From positions 1 to 45,378 of IMG/VR virus record IMGVR_UViG_3300021964_000133: a stretch of 45,378 nucleotides of DNA; one strand, given 5' to 3'. The notes under the pieces were generated by a model. That model was not told the origin of the DNA. It saw nothing but the letters and a program-made list of their open reading frames with translations, and made no database searches. Below are positions 32,134-40,329 of this stretch, piece after piece. Numbering within the stretch: position 1 is the stretch's first letter; each line of letters begins with the position of its first letter. The position numbers and the translations under genes were made by a program. Source of the DNA: a virus.

Positions 32134-34760
32134 TAGTTCAATCTCCTAAACTCCACGTCGACCTTTGTGTAGTCCACCATGTAGTATCCCGTGTCGGTCA
32201 TCACACTGGCCCACGGCACCTCCTGTGCCATCACGCCCTGGTATGTGCCCGGCAACTGTTTGTATTTAAACTCGTAGATGTTGATTCCTGATGGGGACTT
32301 GCCAATCAATCTGATGTCTTCCTTCAATCTCACGTCACTGAATCCACTAAAGAATGTTTTCACGGCCGTGAATGCGCCCGTCACACTTCCACCTAACGAC
32401 GCGGGCAGTTTCATGGCACCGATCTTGGCGCCCAGGTTGGTGAACCTTCCCGGCGTGATGCCCTGTCGTCCCAGTTCCCGGGCCGTGCTTCCGCCCAGTC
32501 CCGCGATGAACCCCTTGGCCTGGCTGGCCACAGCGTTTATCGCCGTCGTCTGTATGGTCGACGTGACCTGTCCCGCCACCACGTTCTTGAACACGTTTGT
32601 GGTAGCTTTGAGGTCGCCCGCCGATGCGATGTTGGCTATGTTGATGTTGCCTGTGATTCCAGATATGTCTATGCCACCGATGTTTTTGACGGTGCCCTGT
32701 CCTCTGGCCAAATCTCTGGCGGACAGATTACCCGTTGATAGTTTGTTCAGTGCGCTCTTGGCCGTGTTGGCCAGTGCCTGACTGCCCACGTCAGTGGCGA
32801 AGCCCTTGAAGTCACCCGAGAACAATTGAGTCTTGTCTCCCAGTGCGAACAGTTCTCCCGCCTGGTTCACGAACACGTTGTCCTTGAACAGTTCCGCCAC
32901 TTCAGATCCTGTGACGGTGTCGATGACCTGGTCGGCCAGTTTCTTGGTCTGGTTGTTGAGCACCTCAGACACGGAGTCCGCCACGTCGAACCCTTTCAAC
33001 TTGTTGCTGATGCTGTCCTTGAGGTCCCATTTCACTTTGCTTTCATTTATGCCGAATAGTTCGTCGAAATCCCTACCGAAATCCGCCGCGATCTTCCTGG
33101 CCTTGGCAGGGTCTGTTGATGTGCCCATTTGTTCGCGCAGGTGTCTCTCCAGTTTCGCCTGGAAAATGCCTTGCCTTATGGACTCGTTCGGAGACAGTAT
33201 GAGTTGGTATTCTGTGTATTCCACGGTGCCTGGTGTGTTGGCCAACTGACTCCAACGTTTCTTGTTGTCAGCGCCTCCCGTAGGCATTGCGCCCTCTGAA
33301 GTGAATCCACGGAACCTAGGCATGGGCTCGTGTGTCACGAATCTGTGTACCGTGGTGGAAGTCTGTTTGGTGAAAGGTCTCAGTGGCTCTATGCCCTTCT
33401 TGGCCAATTCCACGTCGCCCTCCTGTCTCTCGGTCATGCTCGCGGCGTCCGTGTCCAGCCACTTAGGTCCCCATGTGCTACTGGCACCCGTTGAGTTGAA
33501 GTGCACCTGTGCGCCCGCCAGGTGTATCTGTCCCGCCGCGCCGTGCAACTGCTGTCCGTCCGTGAATGAAGTCAATCCGTCCCTGGCGTAGTCCCTGATG
33601 CTTCCCTTCTGTGAACTGTTGAATATGCCCTTGTCTCCCAGGTTCAGCATGTAGGTGCCCGCCGACTTGACGATCTCGTTGGTGGCGCTCATCCTGATCT
33701 GGCCCGAGGCGTGCATGTTGATGTTGGCGTCCGAGTGCAGGTTGAAGTCACCCTGCGTCCTCATGTTGATTCCGCCCACCCCCGAGTACACGTCTATCCT
33801 GCCCTCGCTGGTCATCTCAATCCAGGCGTTGCCCGATCCGTTGGCTATGTACACCACACCTTCCGTGTCGTGCATCAATAATTGATGTCCTGATGCTGTG
33901 CGCAACCTCGTCAGTTGGTTGGTGCCATCCGCGGCACCGTCGTCCATGACGAACGTGTGTCCGCTCTGTCTGGTCACGTAGTCCTGCACTTCGGCGTCCT
34001 TGGGGCCTACCTTGACTCTTGTTGTGCCCGTGTCTTTCCTACCCGGCGTGCTGATTCCAAAAACCTGGCTGGGGGTCTCCCTACGTGCCGAACTCGAGGT
34101 GTTGCCCCTAATGTCGTCTGCACTCAGTCCTTGTTTCAATAATGTTTCTGCGAATGGGTGTATTGGCCTTTTTATTTTGTCGTAATTTGCTATCTGTCCG
34201 TCAGTGACTGGTGCCGTCCTGTTGACTTCACCCGATGGTACGTTGGTTGTGCCATATGTTGTTTTCTTGTCGTCCTGGAAACCTGCGTCCGCTCCTTCGA
34301 AAGTGCCGTCCAAGGCATCGTGCGTGGCCGTGCTTGACGATATGCCCGGTGTCATTTGGTTTGTCATGGGTTCCGGCACACAACCTATCCAGAACGCCTG
34401 GTCCATCTTGCCTTCGGCGAATATGACCAACACCCTGGTGCCTATGTCTGGTGGTACCGCCCAGAAGCCATAACTGTGCTGGCTGTCCTTGTAGTCCGTT
34501 GATCCCGGTATGCTGTGCCTCACGTCCTTGGCCCCATAGAAAGGTGACAGGTACTCACACGTGATCAGGTTTCCGCTTGTGGGATCTGATGTTTTGCTTA
34601 GGCTGGGTATGTTGACCTGGAGTCTGCCCATCCTTAGTGGATCCACGTTGTTCTTGATCACACCTATGTATGGTCCGGCGCTCTCACCCGACCAGGCGGT
34701 GTCGTTGCCCGGTGCCTTTGCCGTCGATGCGTGTCCTTTGTAGTATTCGTTGCCTGCCAT
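32133..34760 (-). CDS. gp5: Baseplate hub/needle gp5 with C-terminal S74 chaperone-like domain
   Basis: This 875-residue protein starts with an OB-fold of the gp5/VgrG type at about 30-130 (YIGVIKNNVDPLRMGRLQV, FWAVPPDIGTRVLVIF). Residues about 258-425 are short alternating strands (VYIANG, IDVYSG, INMRTQG, INMHASG, HLAGAQVHF) typical of the triple-stranded beta-helix needle. A Gly/Ala/Ser-rich segment follows. Residues about 805-875 (SDVRLKEDIRLIG, GVMAQEV) form a Peptidase_S74/intramolecular chaperone domain. T4 gp5 has a lysozyme domain between the OB fold and the needle; none is recognisable here. It is coupled by TAATG to neighbours on both sides. Confidence 0.9.
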   Translation of the reverse strand: MAGNEYYKGHASTAKAPGNDTAWSGESAGPYIGVIKNNVDPLRMGRLQVNIPSLSKTSDPTSGNLITCEYLSPFYGAKDVRHSIPGSTDYKDSQHSYGFWAVPPDIGTRVLVIFAEGKMDQAFWIGCVPEPMTNQMTPGISSSTATHDALDGTFEGADAGFQDDKKTTYGTTNVPSGEVNRTAPVTDGQIANYDKIKRPIHPFAETLLKQGLSADDIRGNTSSSARRETPSQVFGISTPGRKDTGTTRVKVGPKDAEVQDYVTRQSGHTFVMDDGAADGTNQLTRLRTASGHQLLMHDTEGVVYIANGSGNAWIEMTSEGRIDVYSGVGGINMRTQGDFNLHSDANINMHASGQIRMSATNEIVKSAGTYMLNLGDKGIFNSSQKGSIRDYARDGLTSFTDGQQLHGAAGQIHLAGAQVHFNSTGASSTWGPKWLDTDAASMTERQEGDVELAKKGIEPLRPFTKQTSTTVHRFVTHEPMPRFRGFTSEGAMPTGGADNKKRWSQLANTPGTVEYTEYQLILSPNESIRQGIFQAKLERHLREQMGTSTDPAKARKIAADFGRDFDELFGINESKVKWDLKDSISNKLKGFDVADSVSEVLNNQTKKLADQVIDTVTGSEVAELFKDNVFVNQAGELFALGDKTQLFSGDFKGFATDVGSQALANTAKSALNKLSTGNLSARDLARGQGTVKNIGGIDISGITGNINIANIASAGDLKATTNVFKNVVAGQVTSTIQTTAINAVASQAKGFIAGLGGSTARELGRQGITPGRFTNLGAKIGAMKLPASLGGSVTGAFTAVKTFFSGFSDVRLKEDIRLIGKSPSGINIYEFKYKQLPGTYQGVMAQEVPWASVMTDTGYYMVDYTKVDVEFRRLN

Positions 34761-36919
34761 TATGATGATCCTAGTGTTCCACTCAATTCGTCTATGCGAG
34801 ACATTGCCATTGGGTTTTTCTCACTCACACTAGTTACCTTGCCGTTTTTGGTGGTGATTTTTTGGTTTGTTGTTTTGGTCACGGGGCCATCCTGGTTGTT
34901 GAAACGTACCATGGTCAAAGTCTGCGTGAATTGGCCGTCCGTCAAATTGTGCTGTACCTGTGTCACCTTGTATAGTCCAGAGAACACTGCCCGCTGTGCC
35001 GATGACATCTCGTACACTCCGGTCTTGTCATCGAAGTCCTGTGGTACCTTGAATGTGAGGTTAATGACTGGATCCGCCACGTCGTAGTTGAAGCAACGCA
35101 GGTTTGGATTCCACACGTTGTCTTTTTTTCCGCCCCGGAAGAAATCTATGTTGTTGTCCTGGGAACTGCCGCTGGAATTAGTAGGTGTCGCTGGTATGAA
35201 CTGGCTCTGGCCCAACCATGCGGGGTCACCCAGTATGTCCATGTTGACCACCACCATGTCCGCCTTTGGATGGGTTATGTAGTCAAAGAACTGATCAACC
35301 CTGGCGTCACCCTTGGTCGTCCTGCCGCTTTTTGAACTCTGTGAAACAGAGACCTCACTCTTCAGTGGTAGGAAATTGTCACTGCCTAGGTCTGTTTTGT
35401 ACGGGTTTGCTGGTGTGCTCGCAGATGATATGACATCCTTGTTCTCCGATGTGAATGTCCTGCTCTCACTGGCCTCCAGATCCTTGAGTCTGGCCTGGAA
35501 GTAAGCCACCTTGTAGTTGATGTCTAGGTTCTGTATGTCGAGGTTGTCACCCGTGAAGATGTAGTTGTATTCCTTGGCCACGTAGGCACGGTTGTGCTTG
35601 TCCTGTTGTATGCCAGCCGTTGCTAGATTGTAGGCGCTGATGTAAAATGGTTCAACCACGATGTTTATGATCTTGGCGTTGGTTTTACGTAGTTCGTCAA
35701 AGTTGGAAGTCAGCTCGATGCCTGTGCGTATCCTGAAATATTTGAAATGGCTGTCTATGCCTTCGTTGGGTCTGAACCCCCTCTTCCCTATGCCGCTTTG
35801 CACTGCCGTCTCCCACTCTTCGAAACTCTTGGCACCATATTTGGGATGGGTCTTCATGAGCTCTTCCAACATTTTCAGAATGTTCTGTGATGAGTTGAAC
35901 TTGAGGAAGTCCATCGTGAACGATCCGCCTCCGGTATCGGTGAGCTGGCGGGTCTGTACCGACAAGGCCGAGCCGGGTTTCATGCCTGCCTGGGCCAATA
36001 ATTCATATGGGACCTGCTGTTCGGGATCAAGGTCGCTACTGATGGATATGTTGTACTTGTCTGGGTACTGGTTGTATCCCCGGACTTTTTCGTCCTCGTT
36101 TTGCTCATTCAGTATCCTTTGTAGGTCCTGTACCGCGTCCGTGAACCTCCTGTTGATGGACGAAGATCCCAGTGTTCCACTGGTCCTCGGATACATGAAG
36201 TTGTTCACCAGTGCAAACTCGTTGTAGGGTATGGCCTTGATGTTGTAGTAGGATCCGCCCTGGTTGACGTCTATGTCCATGGTGACAAGTTTTATCGGTA
36301 TCACCCTCTTGGTGTAATCAGTGTTTACCTTGACTTCCTGTCCGTCCTCATCGAACCCCTTGAACTCTATGGTCAGCATGTATGGTGCGTCAAGGTGGTC
36401 TAGGAATTTGTTGTTGAAGGCCGCGGCCCTTATCCTCTCTATCAGCGTGAGTCCCGAAGGTTCCACCAACTGCATCATGATGTTGGTCACACTGGTGAGA
36501 CGCCTCTGGTCGTTGAGTCCTGGCACTGATGTCATCTCCACGCTTTTGAAGTAGATGTCATGGTCCTTTTTGAAGATCCTGGAACTCTCTCCCAGCACGG
36601 CACCGGCCCCCATCTTGTCGATCGTCTTGTTCAATTTGTTGTTGCCATCTCGTCGACTCTCCCTGTTGTTGGCTGAAGATTCTTGGTGGCTTGAAAAGTT
36701 GCCGTCCCCTATGCCGCCACTGCGGGCGATTATGTCGTGTGCCGTACCACCGAAGAACTGTGCAGGGTTACGTATCTCCTCTGCACTCAAGCCCGATAGT
36801 GTGAATATGGTGTTGTAGCTCGCGAACTTGTGCAACACGTTGGGATCAGGAGATAACGATAGTTCATTTATGCTACGCTTCCTGGCGTAAGCCGCTTCTG
36901 TATATTGATCAATTGCCAT
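34760..36919 (-). CDS. Baseplate hub-like structural protein (candidate gp27 equivalent)
   Basis: This 719-residue protein lies between gp53 and gp5, where marine T4-like phages carry a large structural protein. Visible features include LTSVTNIMMQLVEPSGLTL near 140-160, a likely strand-turn domain at PYMLTIEFKGFDEDGQEV, and a C-terminal domain (VINLTFKVPQDFDDKTGVYE near 640) ending VTQVQHNLTDGQFTQTL. The latter resembles hub domains of the gp27/gpD type that cap the tail tube and carry gp5. No cysteine-rich or catalytic motif is seen. Its coupling to gp5 by TAATG fits a gp27-gp5 hub. The gp27 role is inferred from position and pattern. Confidence 0.7.
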   Translation of the reverse strand: MAIDQYTEAAYARKRSINELSLSPDPNVLHKFASYNTIFTLSGLSAEEIRNPAQFFGGTAHDIIARSGGIGDGNFSSHQESSANNRESRRDGNNKLNKTIDKMGAGAVLGESSRIFKKDHDIYFKSVEMTSVPGLNDQRRLTSVTNIMMQLVEPSGLTLIERIRAAAFNNKFLDHLDAPYMLTIEFKGFDEDGQEVKVNTDYTKRVIPIKLVTMDIDVNQGGSYYNIKAIPYNEFALVNNFMYPRTSGTLGSSSINRRFTDAVQDLQRILNEQNEDEKVRGYNQYPDKYNISISSDLDPEQQVPYELLAQAGMKPGSALSVQTRQLTDTGGGSFTMDFLKFNSSQNILKMLEELMKTHPKYGAKSFEEWETAVQSGIGKRGFRPNEGIDSHFKYFRIRTGIELTSNFDELRKTNAKIINIVVEPFYISAYNLATAGIQQDKHNRAYVAKEYNYIFTGDNLDIQNLDINYKVAYFQARLKDLEASESRTFTSENKDVISSASTPANPYKTDLGSDNFLPLKSEVSVSQSSKSGRTTKGDARVDQFFDYITHPKADMVVVNMDILGDPAWLGQSQFIPATPTNSSGSSQDNNIDFFRGGKKDNVWNPNLRCFNYDVADPVINLTFKVPQDFDDKTGVYEMSSAQRAVFSGLYKVTQVQHNLTDGQFTQTLTMVRFNNQDGPVTKTTNQKITTKNGKVTSVSEKNPMAMSRIDELSGTLGSS

Positions 36920-36922
36920 GGA

Positions 36923-37222
36923 TTATATCCCCAGGTCTTTGAGCAGGTTCTCTTTCTTTGGCAGTTGAACCGTCACTCCTGGTTTGAAGTCGTAGATGGG
37001 ATCCTCTATCTGGTCTGGGTTACGCTGTGCGAACACCCACCATAGCCTCGGTGTGCCGTAAAGGTCATAGGCCAACAGGTCGGGCCTGTATGCGTAGGTC
37101 CTCTCGATGGTGTAGCTCTGGTCGTCGTCCTCCGCGGTCAGTGTCCTTGGATTCAAGATGTCCAGGTAATCCGCTATCTCCCGTGTCTCGAAGTAGGGTG
37201 ATGTGTTTGAGTACTTGGCCAT
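36923..37222 (-). CDS. gp53: Baseplate wedge protein gp53
   Basis: This 99-residue protein contains YAYRPDLLAYDLYGTPRLWW (44-63) followed by VFAQRNPDQIEDPIYDFKPG, the signature of gp53. The T4 protein is about 196 residues; this version keeps the core only. gp53 joins neighbouring baseplate wedges to the hub. It starts in a TAATG junction with the gp48/54-like gene and is separated by 3 nt from the hub gene downstream. Confidence 0.93.
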   Translation of the reverse strand: MAKYSNTSPYFETREIADYLDILNPRTLTAEDDDQSYTIERTYAYRPDLLAYDLYGTPRLWWVFAQRNPDQIEDPIYDFKPGVTVQLPKKENLLKDLGI

Positions 37223-38049
37223 TAGATGAATCCTACCTCGTTGCCCTTGCCGTTCAACTCACCGTTGACGAATTTCTTCATTGAGAAGTTCTTGACAGAC
37301 TCCCTGCTGTAGATCGGAGTCACTAGTACTGAAATGTTTGACAGCGTGGGTGCCCATGTCTGTGATTCACCCGGCTCTGGCAATCCCAAACGCTCCCTTG
37401 TCCTGGGGCTCTGGATGTCTGAAGGATTCTGTTCTGTTGATATGTAGTCGATGCCCGGTCTCAGTTCCACGTTGAAGGTGTTTATCACGACAGGTACCCT
37501 GTTGAACATGTGATCACCGTAACCATGCAGGTGCATGATCGGAGGTGGATTGCCTTTGAGGCCATCTATGCCTGCCTCCTGGCCAAAGAACATCTTGGTG
37601 GCAGTCCTCAGGAAGTTCACTGTGGCCACCCAATGTTTAGCGTCTTCTGAATTCTGCACGGGGAATTCTCCAATTATGTTCATGGAGTCCACCTGTGAGT
37701 TAGCGTATGCCTGATGTGGGTAATTGCTGTGCACCTGGTCCATGGCGTTGTAGTTTGCACTGTGTTGTATGACAACCGCTGGTGTCAATGGCCAGAATAT
37801 GCCTTGTGATGCCGCCAATGGTTGCATGATGGGGTTGTTTTCAAAATCAAAGAACTTGGTCAAAGGTCCTTCTGGCACGGCCAATCGCACACGCCAGTCT
37901 TTCTTGTCGCCTCGTCTTGACCATTTGGCCCTGGCCTGCACTATCCTCGAGTCCGTGGAAATACCAGCACCCGTAAGCCTGCCCAGGGTACGGTTGAATA
38001 TGCCCCCTCCCACGTTCTTGAGTATTTTCCCTATTTCTCCGAATGCCAT
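37222..38049 (-). CDS. Baseplate tail-tube junction protein (gp48/gp54-like)
   Basis: This 275-residue protein is first in the minus-strand baseplate run. The N-terminus (GKILKNVGGGIFNRTLGRLTG) is amphipathic and glycine-containing, like the tube-initiator/cap proteins. The core (FFDFENNPIMQPLAASQGI near 70-90, FWPLTPAVVIQHSANYN) and the beta strands VVINTFNVELRPGID and SNISVLVTPIYSRESV resemble tail-tube-fold proteins such as gp48 and gp54. These cap the hub and start tube polymerisation. Gene order supports this but does not decide between gp48 and gp54. An AGGAAAG precedes its ATG, and a perfect late promoter lies 43-50 nt upstream. Confidence 0.65.
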   Translation of the reverse strand: MAFGEIGKILKNVGGGIFNRTLGRLTGAGISTDSRIVQARAKWSRRGDKKDWRVRLAVPEGPLTKFFDFENNPIMQPLAASQGIFWPLTPAVVIQHSANYNAMDQVHSNYPHQAYANSQVDSMNIIGEFPVQNSEDAKHWVATVNFLRTATKMFFGQEAGIDGLKGNPPPIMHLHGYGDHMFNRVPVVINTFNVELRPGIDYISTEQNPSDIQSPRTRERLGLPEPGESQTWAPTLSNISVLVTPIYSRESVKNFSMKKFVNGELNGKGNEVGFI

Positions 38050-38092
38050 ATTATGGTTGCTTTCCTGTGTAAAATTTCGTATACTTTAACTA

Positions 38093-38100
38093 TATTTATA
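38093..38100 (-). promoter_or_regulatory. Late promoter TATAAATA of the baseplate operon
   Basis: A perfect TATAAATA on the minus strand lies in the divergent spacer, 44 nt before the ATG at 38049. The predicted start near 38087 gives a 38-nt leader carrying AGGAAAG. It lies outside any gene and faces the whole baseplate run. The rest of the spacer (38101-38168) has no clear plus-strand promoter; an AATATAAAG near 38150 is only a weak candidate for gp55. Confidence 0.8.
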
Positions 38101-38168
38101 GGCATCATTCTAGGCACACTTAATTCGCCATACGGCACGAATCAACACAATATAAAGAGAAGCAATTT

Positions 38169-39152
38169 ATGAAGAGAGTCAAGTACCTAAACAACCGAGA
38201 TCTGCTACTACAGATACATGCCAGCAAGAACACCTACTGTTCATACGTTGCACCCGAGGACGCACAGTACGACCTCATAGTGCCCACCCTCAGCAAGATC
38301 AACATACGCACGGTGTCTGAGGCCAAGAAGAACAAGGCCAAGAGGCTGACACAGGAGGCGTGGGAGGCGGCCAAGGCATCGGGGCTCAAGAAGATAAAAC
38401 TAGTCGACTACACGATCAGTCCAAGAAAAATAGAGAAGACGGACCTGATATTCAGGGTCATGATGTTCGATCATGTGCCAATGGATGACCAGAGGAAGAG
38501 GAATCCCAAGACCGTGGCGGACCACCACAGCAAGGTCAACTTCCCACCGTTCCAGCACTACAAGTTCGACGTCAAAGGCAAACTGGTGTGCGTGGGCAAA
38601 TCACACTGGATCGGAGGAATGGACAACGGACACTTCTCAGTGGACCATGGAAAGATGACCAACCAACTGGCCATGATGTACATGAAGTTGTGTGAGAGAT
38701 ATGGCACCAGGGCAAACTGGAGGGGTTACACATACAATGACGAGATGCAATCGCAGGCCTTGATGCAACTTTCACAGATAGGCTTACAGTTCGATGAATC
38801 AAAATCAGACAATCCATTCGCATACTACACGGCGGCGATAACAAACTCATTCACGAGGATACTGAACATCGAAAAGAAAAACCAAGCGATCAGGGACGAC
38901 CTGTTGGAGTTCAATGGCATGATGCCCAGTTTCACCAGACAGAACGAGAACGAGACCGCGGGACCATCGTACGTGAAAAGAATGAAGACCGCACACGGAG
39001 ACGTGCATGAGGTCAACAAGACCACATTGAAGAAACTGAACAAGACCCTGAAGAAGAAAGGCAAACTGGACTCTGAAGACTTCGATGATGTGAAATTCAA
39101 GAACAAGATAGACATGACCGATCACAAACCAATCGTGAAGAAGAAATGGTAA
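38169..39152 (+). CDS. gp55: Late-transcription sigma factor gp55 with a large insertion
   Basis: The 327-residue product is recognisable as gp55: KRVKYLNNRDLLLQI at 2-16 matches the T4 YVNNKELLQAI start, and the second half (MTNQLAMMYMKLCERY, then WRGYTYNDEM, FDESKSDNPFAYYTAAITN) matches the T4 sigma-2-like region with FDETKYKNPHAYITQA. T4 gp55 has 185 residues. The extra length is mainly about 130 residues between the first helix and this core (about 25-155), which include KVNFPPFQHYKFDVKG and VCVGKSHWIGGMDNGHFS. The protein guides host RNA polymerase to TATAAATA-type late promoters together with gp33 and gp45. The C-terminal Lys-rich tail may bind DNA or the clamp. The ATG at 38169 has AAGAGAAG upstream. 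Confidence 0.88.
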   Translation: MKRVKYLNNRDLLLQIHASKNTYCSYVAPEDAQYDLIVPTLSKINIRTVSEAKKNKAKRLTQEAWEAAKASGLKKIKLVDYTISPRKIEKTDLIFRVMMFDHVPMDDQRKRNPKTVADHHSKVNFPPFQHYKFDVKGKLVCVGKSHWIGGMDNGHFSVDHGKMTNQLAMMYMKLCERYGTRANWRGYTYNDEMQSQALMQLSQIGLQFDESKSDNPFAYYTAAITNSFTRILNIEKKNQAIRDDLLEFNGMMPSFTRQNENETAGPSYVKRMKTAHGDVHEVNKTTLKKLNKTLKKKGKLDSEDFDDVKFKNKIDMTDHKPIVKKKW

Positions 39153-39155
39153 CCA

Positions 39156-40178
39156 ATGGCATTCTTTAAAAAGGTAGCCTGCTTCACGGACATACACTTC
39201 GGCCTCAAGGGCAACAGTCGTGTACACAACGATGATTGTGAGGCGTTTGTGAAATGGTTCATAGCACAGGCCAAAGCAGAAGGGTGTGAGACCTGCATAT
39301 TCCTAGGCGACTGGCACCACCACAGATCAGCCACAAACGTTTCCACGATGAACTACACAGTCTCCAACATGGAGAGACTGGGTGCGGCGTTCGAGAAAGT
39401 GTACGTGATCATGGGGAACCATGACCTGTACTACAGAGACAAGAGGGAAATCAACTCAATGGAATACATCAGGAACATTCCAAACATACACATAGTCAAC
39501 GAGTGGTTGGTGGAAGATGATGTTGCCATACTCCCATGGATCGTGGAAGACGAATGGAAGAAGATTGAAAAAATGAAACAGAAGTACGTGTTCGGACACT
39601 TCGAACTGCCATACTTCAAGATGAACGCAATGGTGGAGATGCCGGACGTGGGCGGAATACAGACGGACCACTTCGCGGGTTGCGGTAAGGTGTTCTCAGG
39701 ACATTTCCACAAGAGACAGTACATGAAGAACGTCACGTACATGGGCAACGCCTTCCCACACAACTACGCAGATGCTTGGGATGACGATCGTGGCATGATG
39801 ATACTGGAATACGGTGGAGAGCCCAAGTTCGTGAACTGGCCAGACATGCCAAGATACATCACTATCAAGGTTTCTGAGTTACTGGAGGACCCTGACAAGT
39901 ACCTGAAACCAAAAATGTACGTGAGGGTCACACTGGACATAAAGATCAGTTACGAGGAAGCGAACTTCGTTAGGGAAACATTCATAGACAAATACCAGTT
40001 GAGAGAACTGCAACTTATACCAGAACAGGTGGACAACGCACAGCAACCACTGGTGGAAGTGCAGAAGTTTGACAGCGTGGACCAGATCGTGATCAAACAG
40101 TTGCAGGGCGTAGATTCAGAAGTCTATGACAAGAATGTACTAACAGCAATTTACAATGATCTAGATGTCACGAATTAG
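39156..40178 (+). CDS. gp47: Recombination endonuclease subunit gp47 (Mre11/SbcD-like)
   Basis: This 340-residue protein has the five metallophosphatase motifs: TDIHFG (D12, H14), LGDWHHH (D52), MGNHD (N88, H89), GHFE (H148) and GHFHKR (H183, H185), binding two Mn(II) ions. With gp46 it processes double-strand DNA ends for recombination-dependent replication and host DNA breakdown. Length matches T4 gp47 (339 residues). It starts 3 nt after gp55 stops, so both are probably on one early or middle transcript. The next small ORF overlaps its end by 14 nt. Confidence 0.96.
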   Translation: MAFFKKVACFTDIHFGLKGNSRVHNDDCEAFVKWFIAQAKAEGCETCIFLGDWHHHRSATNVSTMNYTVSNMERLGAAFEKVYVIMGNHDLYYRDKREINSMEYIRNIPNIHIVNEWLVEDDVAILPWIVEDEWKKIEKMKQKYVFGHFELPYFKMNAMVEMPDVGGIQTDHFAGCGKVFSGHFHKRQYMKNVTYMGNAFPHNYADAWDDDRGMMILEYGGEPKFVNWPDMPRYITIKVSELLEDPDKYLKPKMYVRVTLDIKISYEEANFVRETFIDKYQLRELQLIPEQVDNAQQPLVEVQKFDSVDQIVIKQLQGVDSEVYDKNVLTAIYNDLDVTN

Positions 40179-40329
40179 TAAAAAGAAATTGATAAAAGTA
40201 TTGAAGGGCGATCTCGAGCAACCTGTAACAAAACAATCACTGTTGGATCAACTTGCAAAACCCGTAACACAGGAAGAGTGGTTGAAAGGATATAACGAAT
40301 GGAAGAAGAAACAACTTGCTAACGATTAA
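40165..40329 (+). CDS. Unrecognised 54-residue protein between gp47 and gp46
   Basis: This frame starts ATG at 40165 inside the last codons of gp47 and stops TAA at 40329, overlapping the TTG start of gp46 by 14 nt. The product is basic and probably helical (SRISKKKLIKVLKGDL, then SLLDQLAKPV, EEWLKGYNEWKKKQL). The 14-nt overlap on both sides, the lack of any other gene in the 137-nt interval and the uniform Lys/Glu-rich composition suggest a real, translationally coupled gene. It might bind DNA or the gp46-gp47 complex, but no family is recognised. T4 also has small unrelated ORFs between 47 and 46. Confidence 0.72.
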   Translation: MSRISKKKLIKVLKGDLEQPVTKQSLLDQLAKPVTQEEWLKGYNEWKKKQLAND

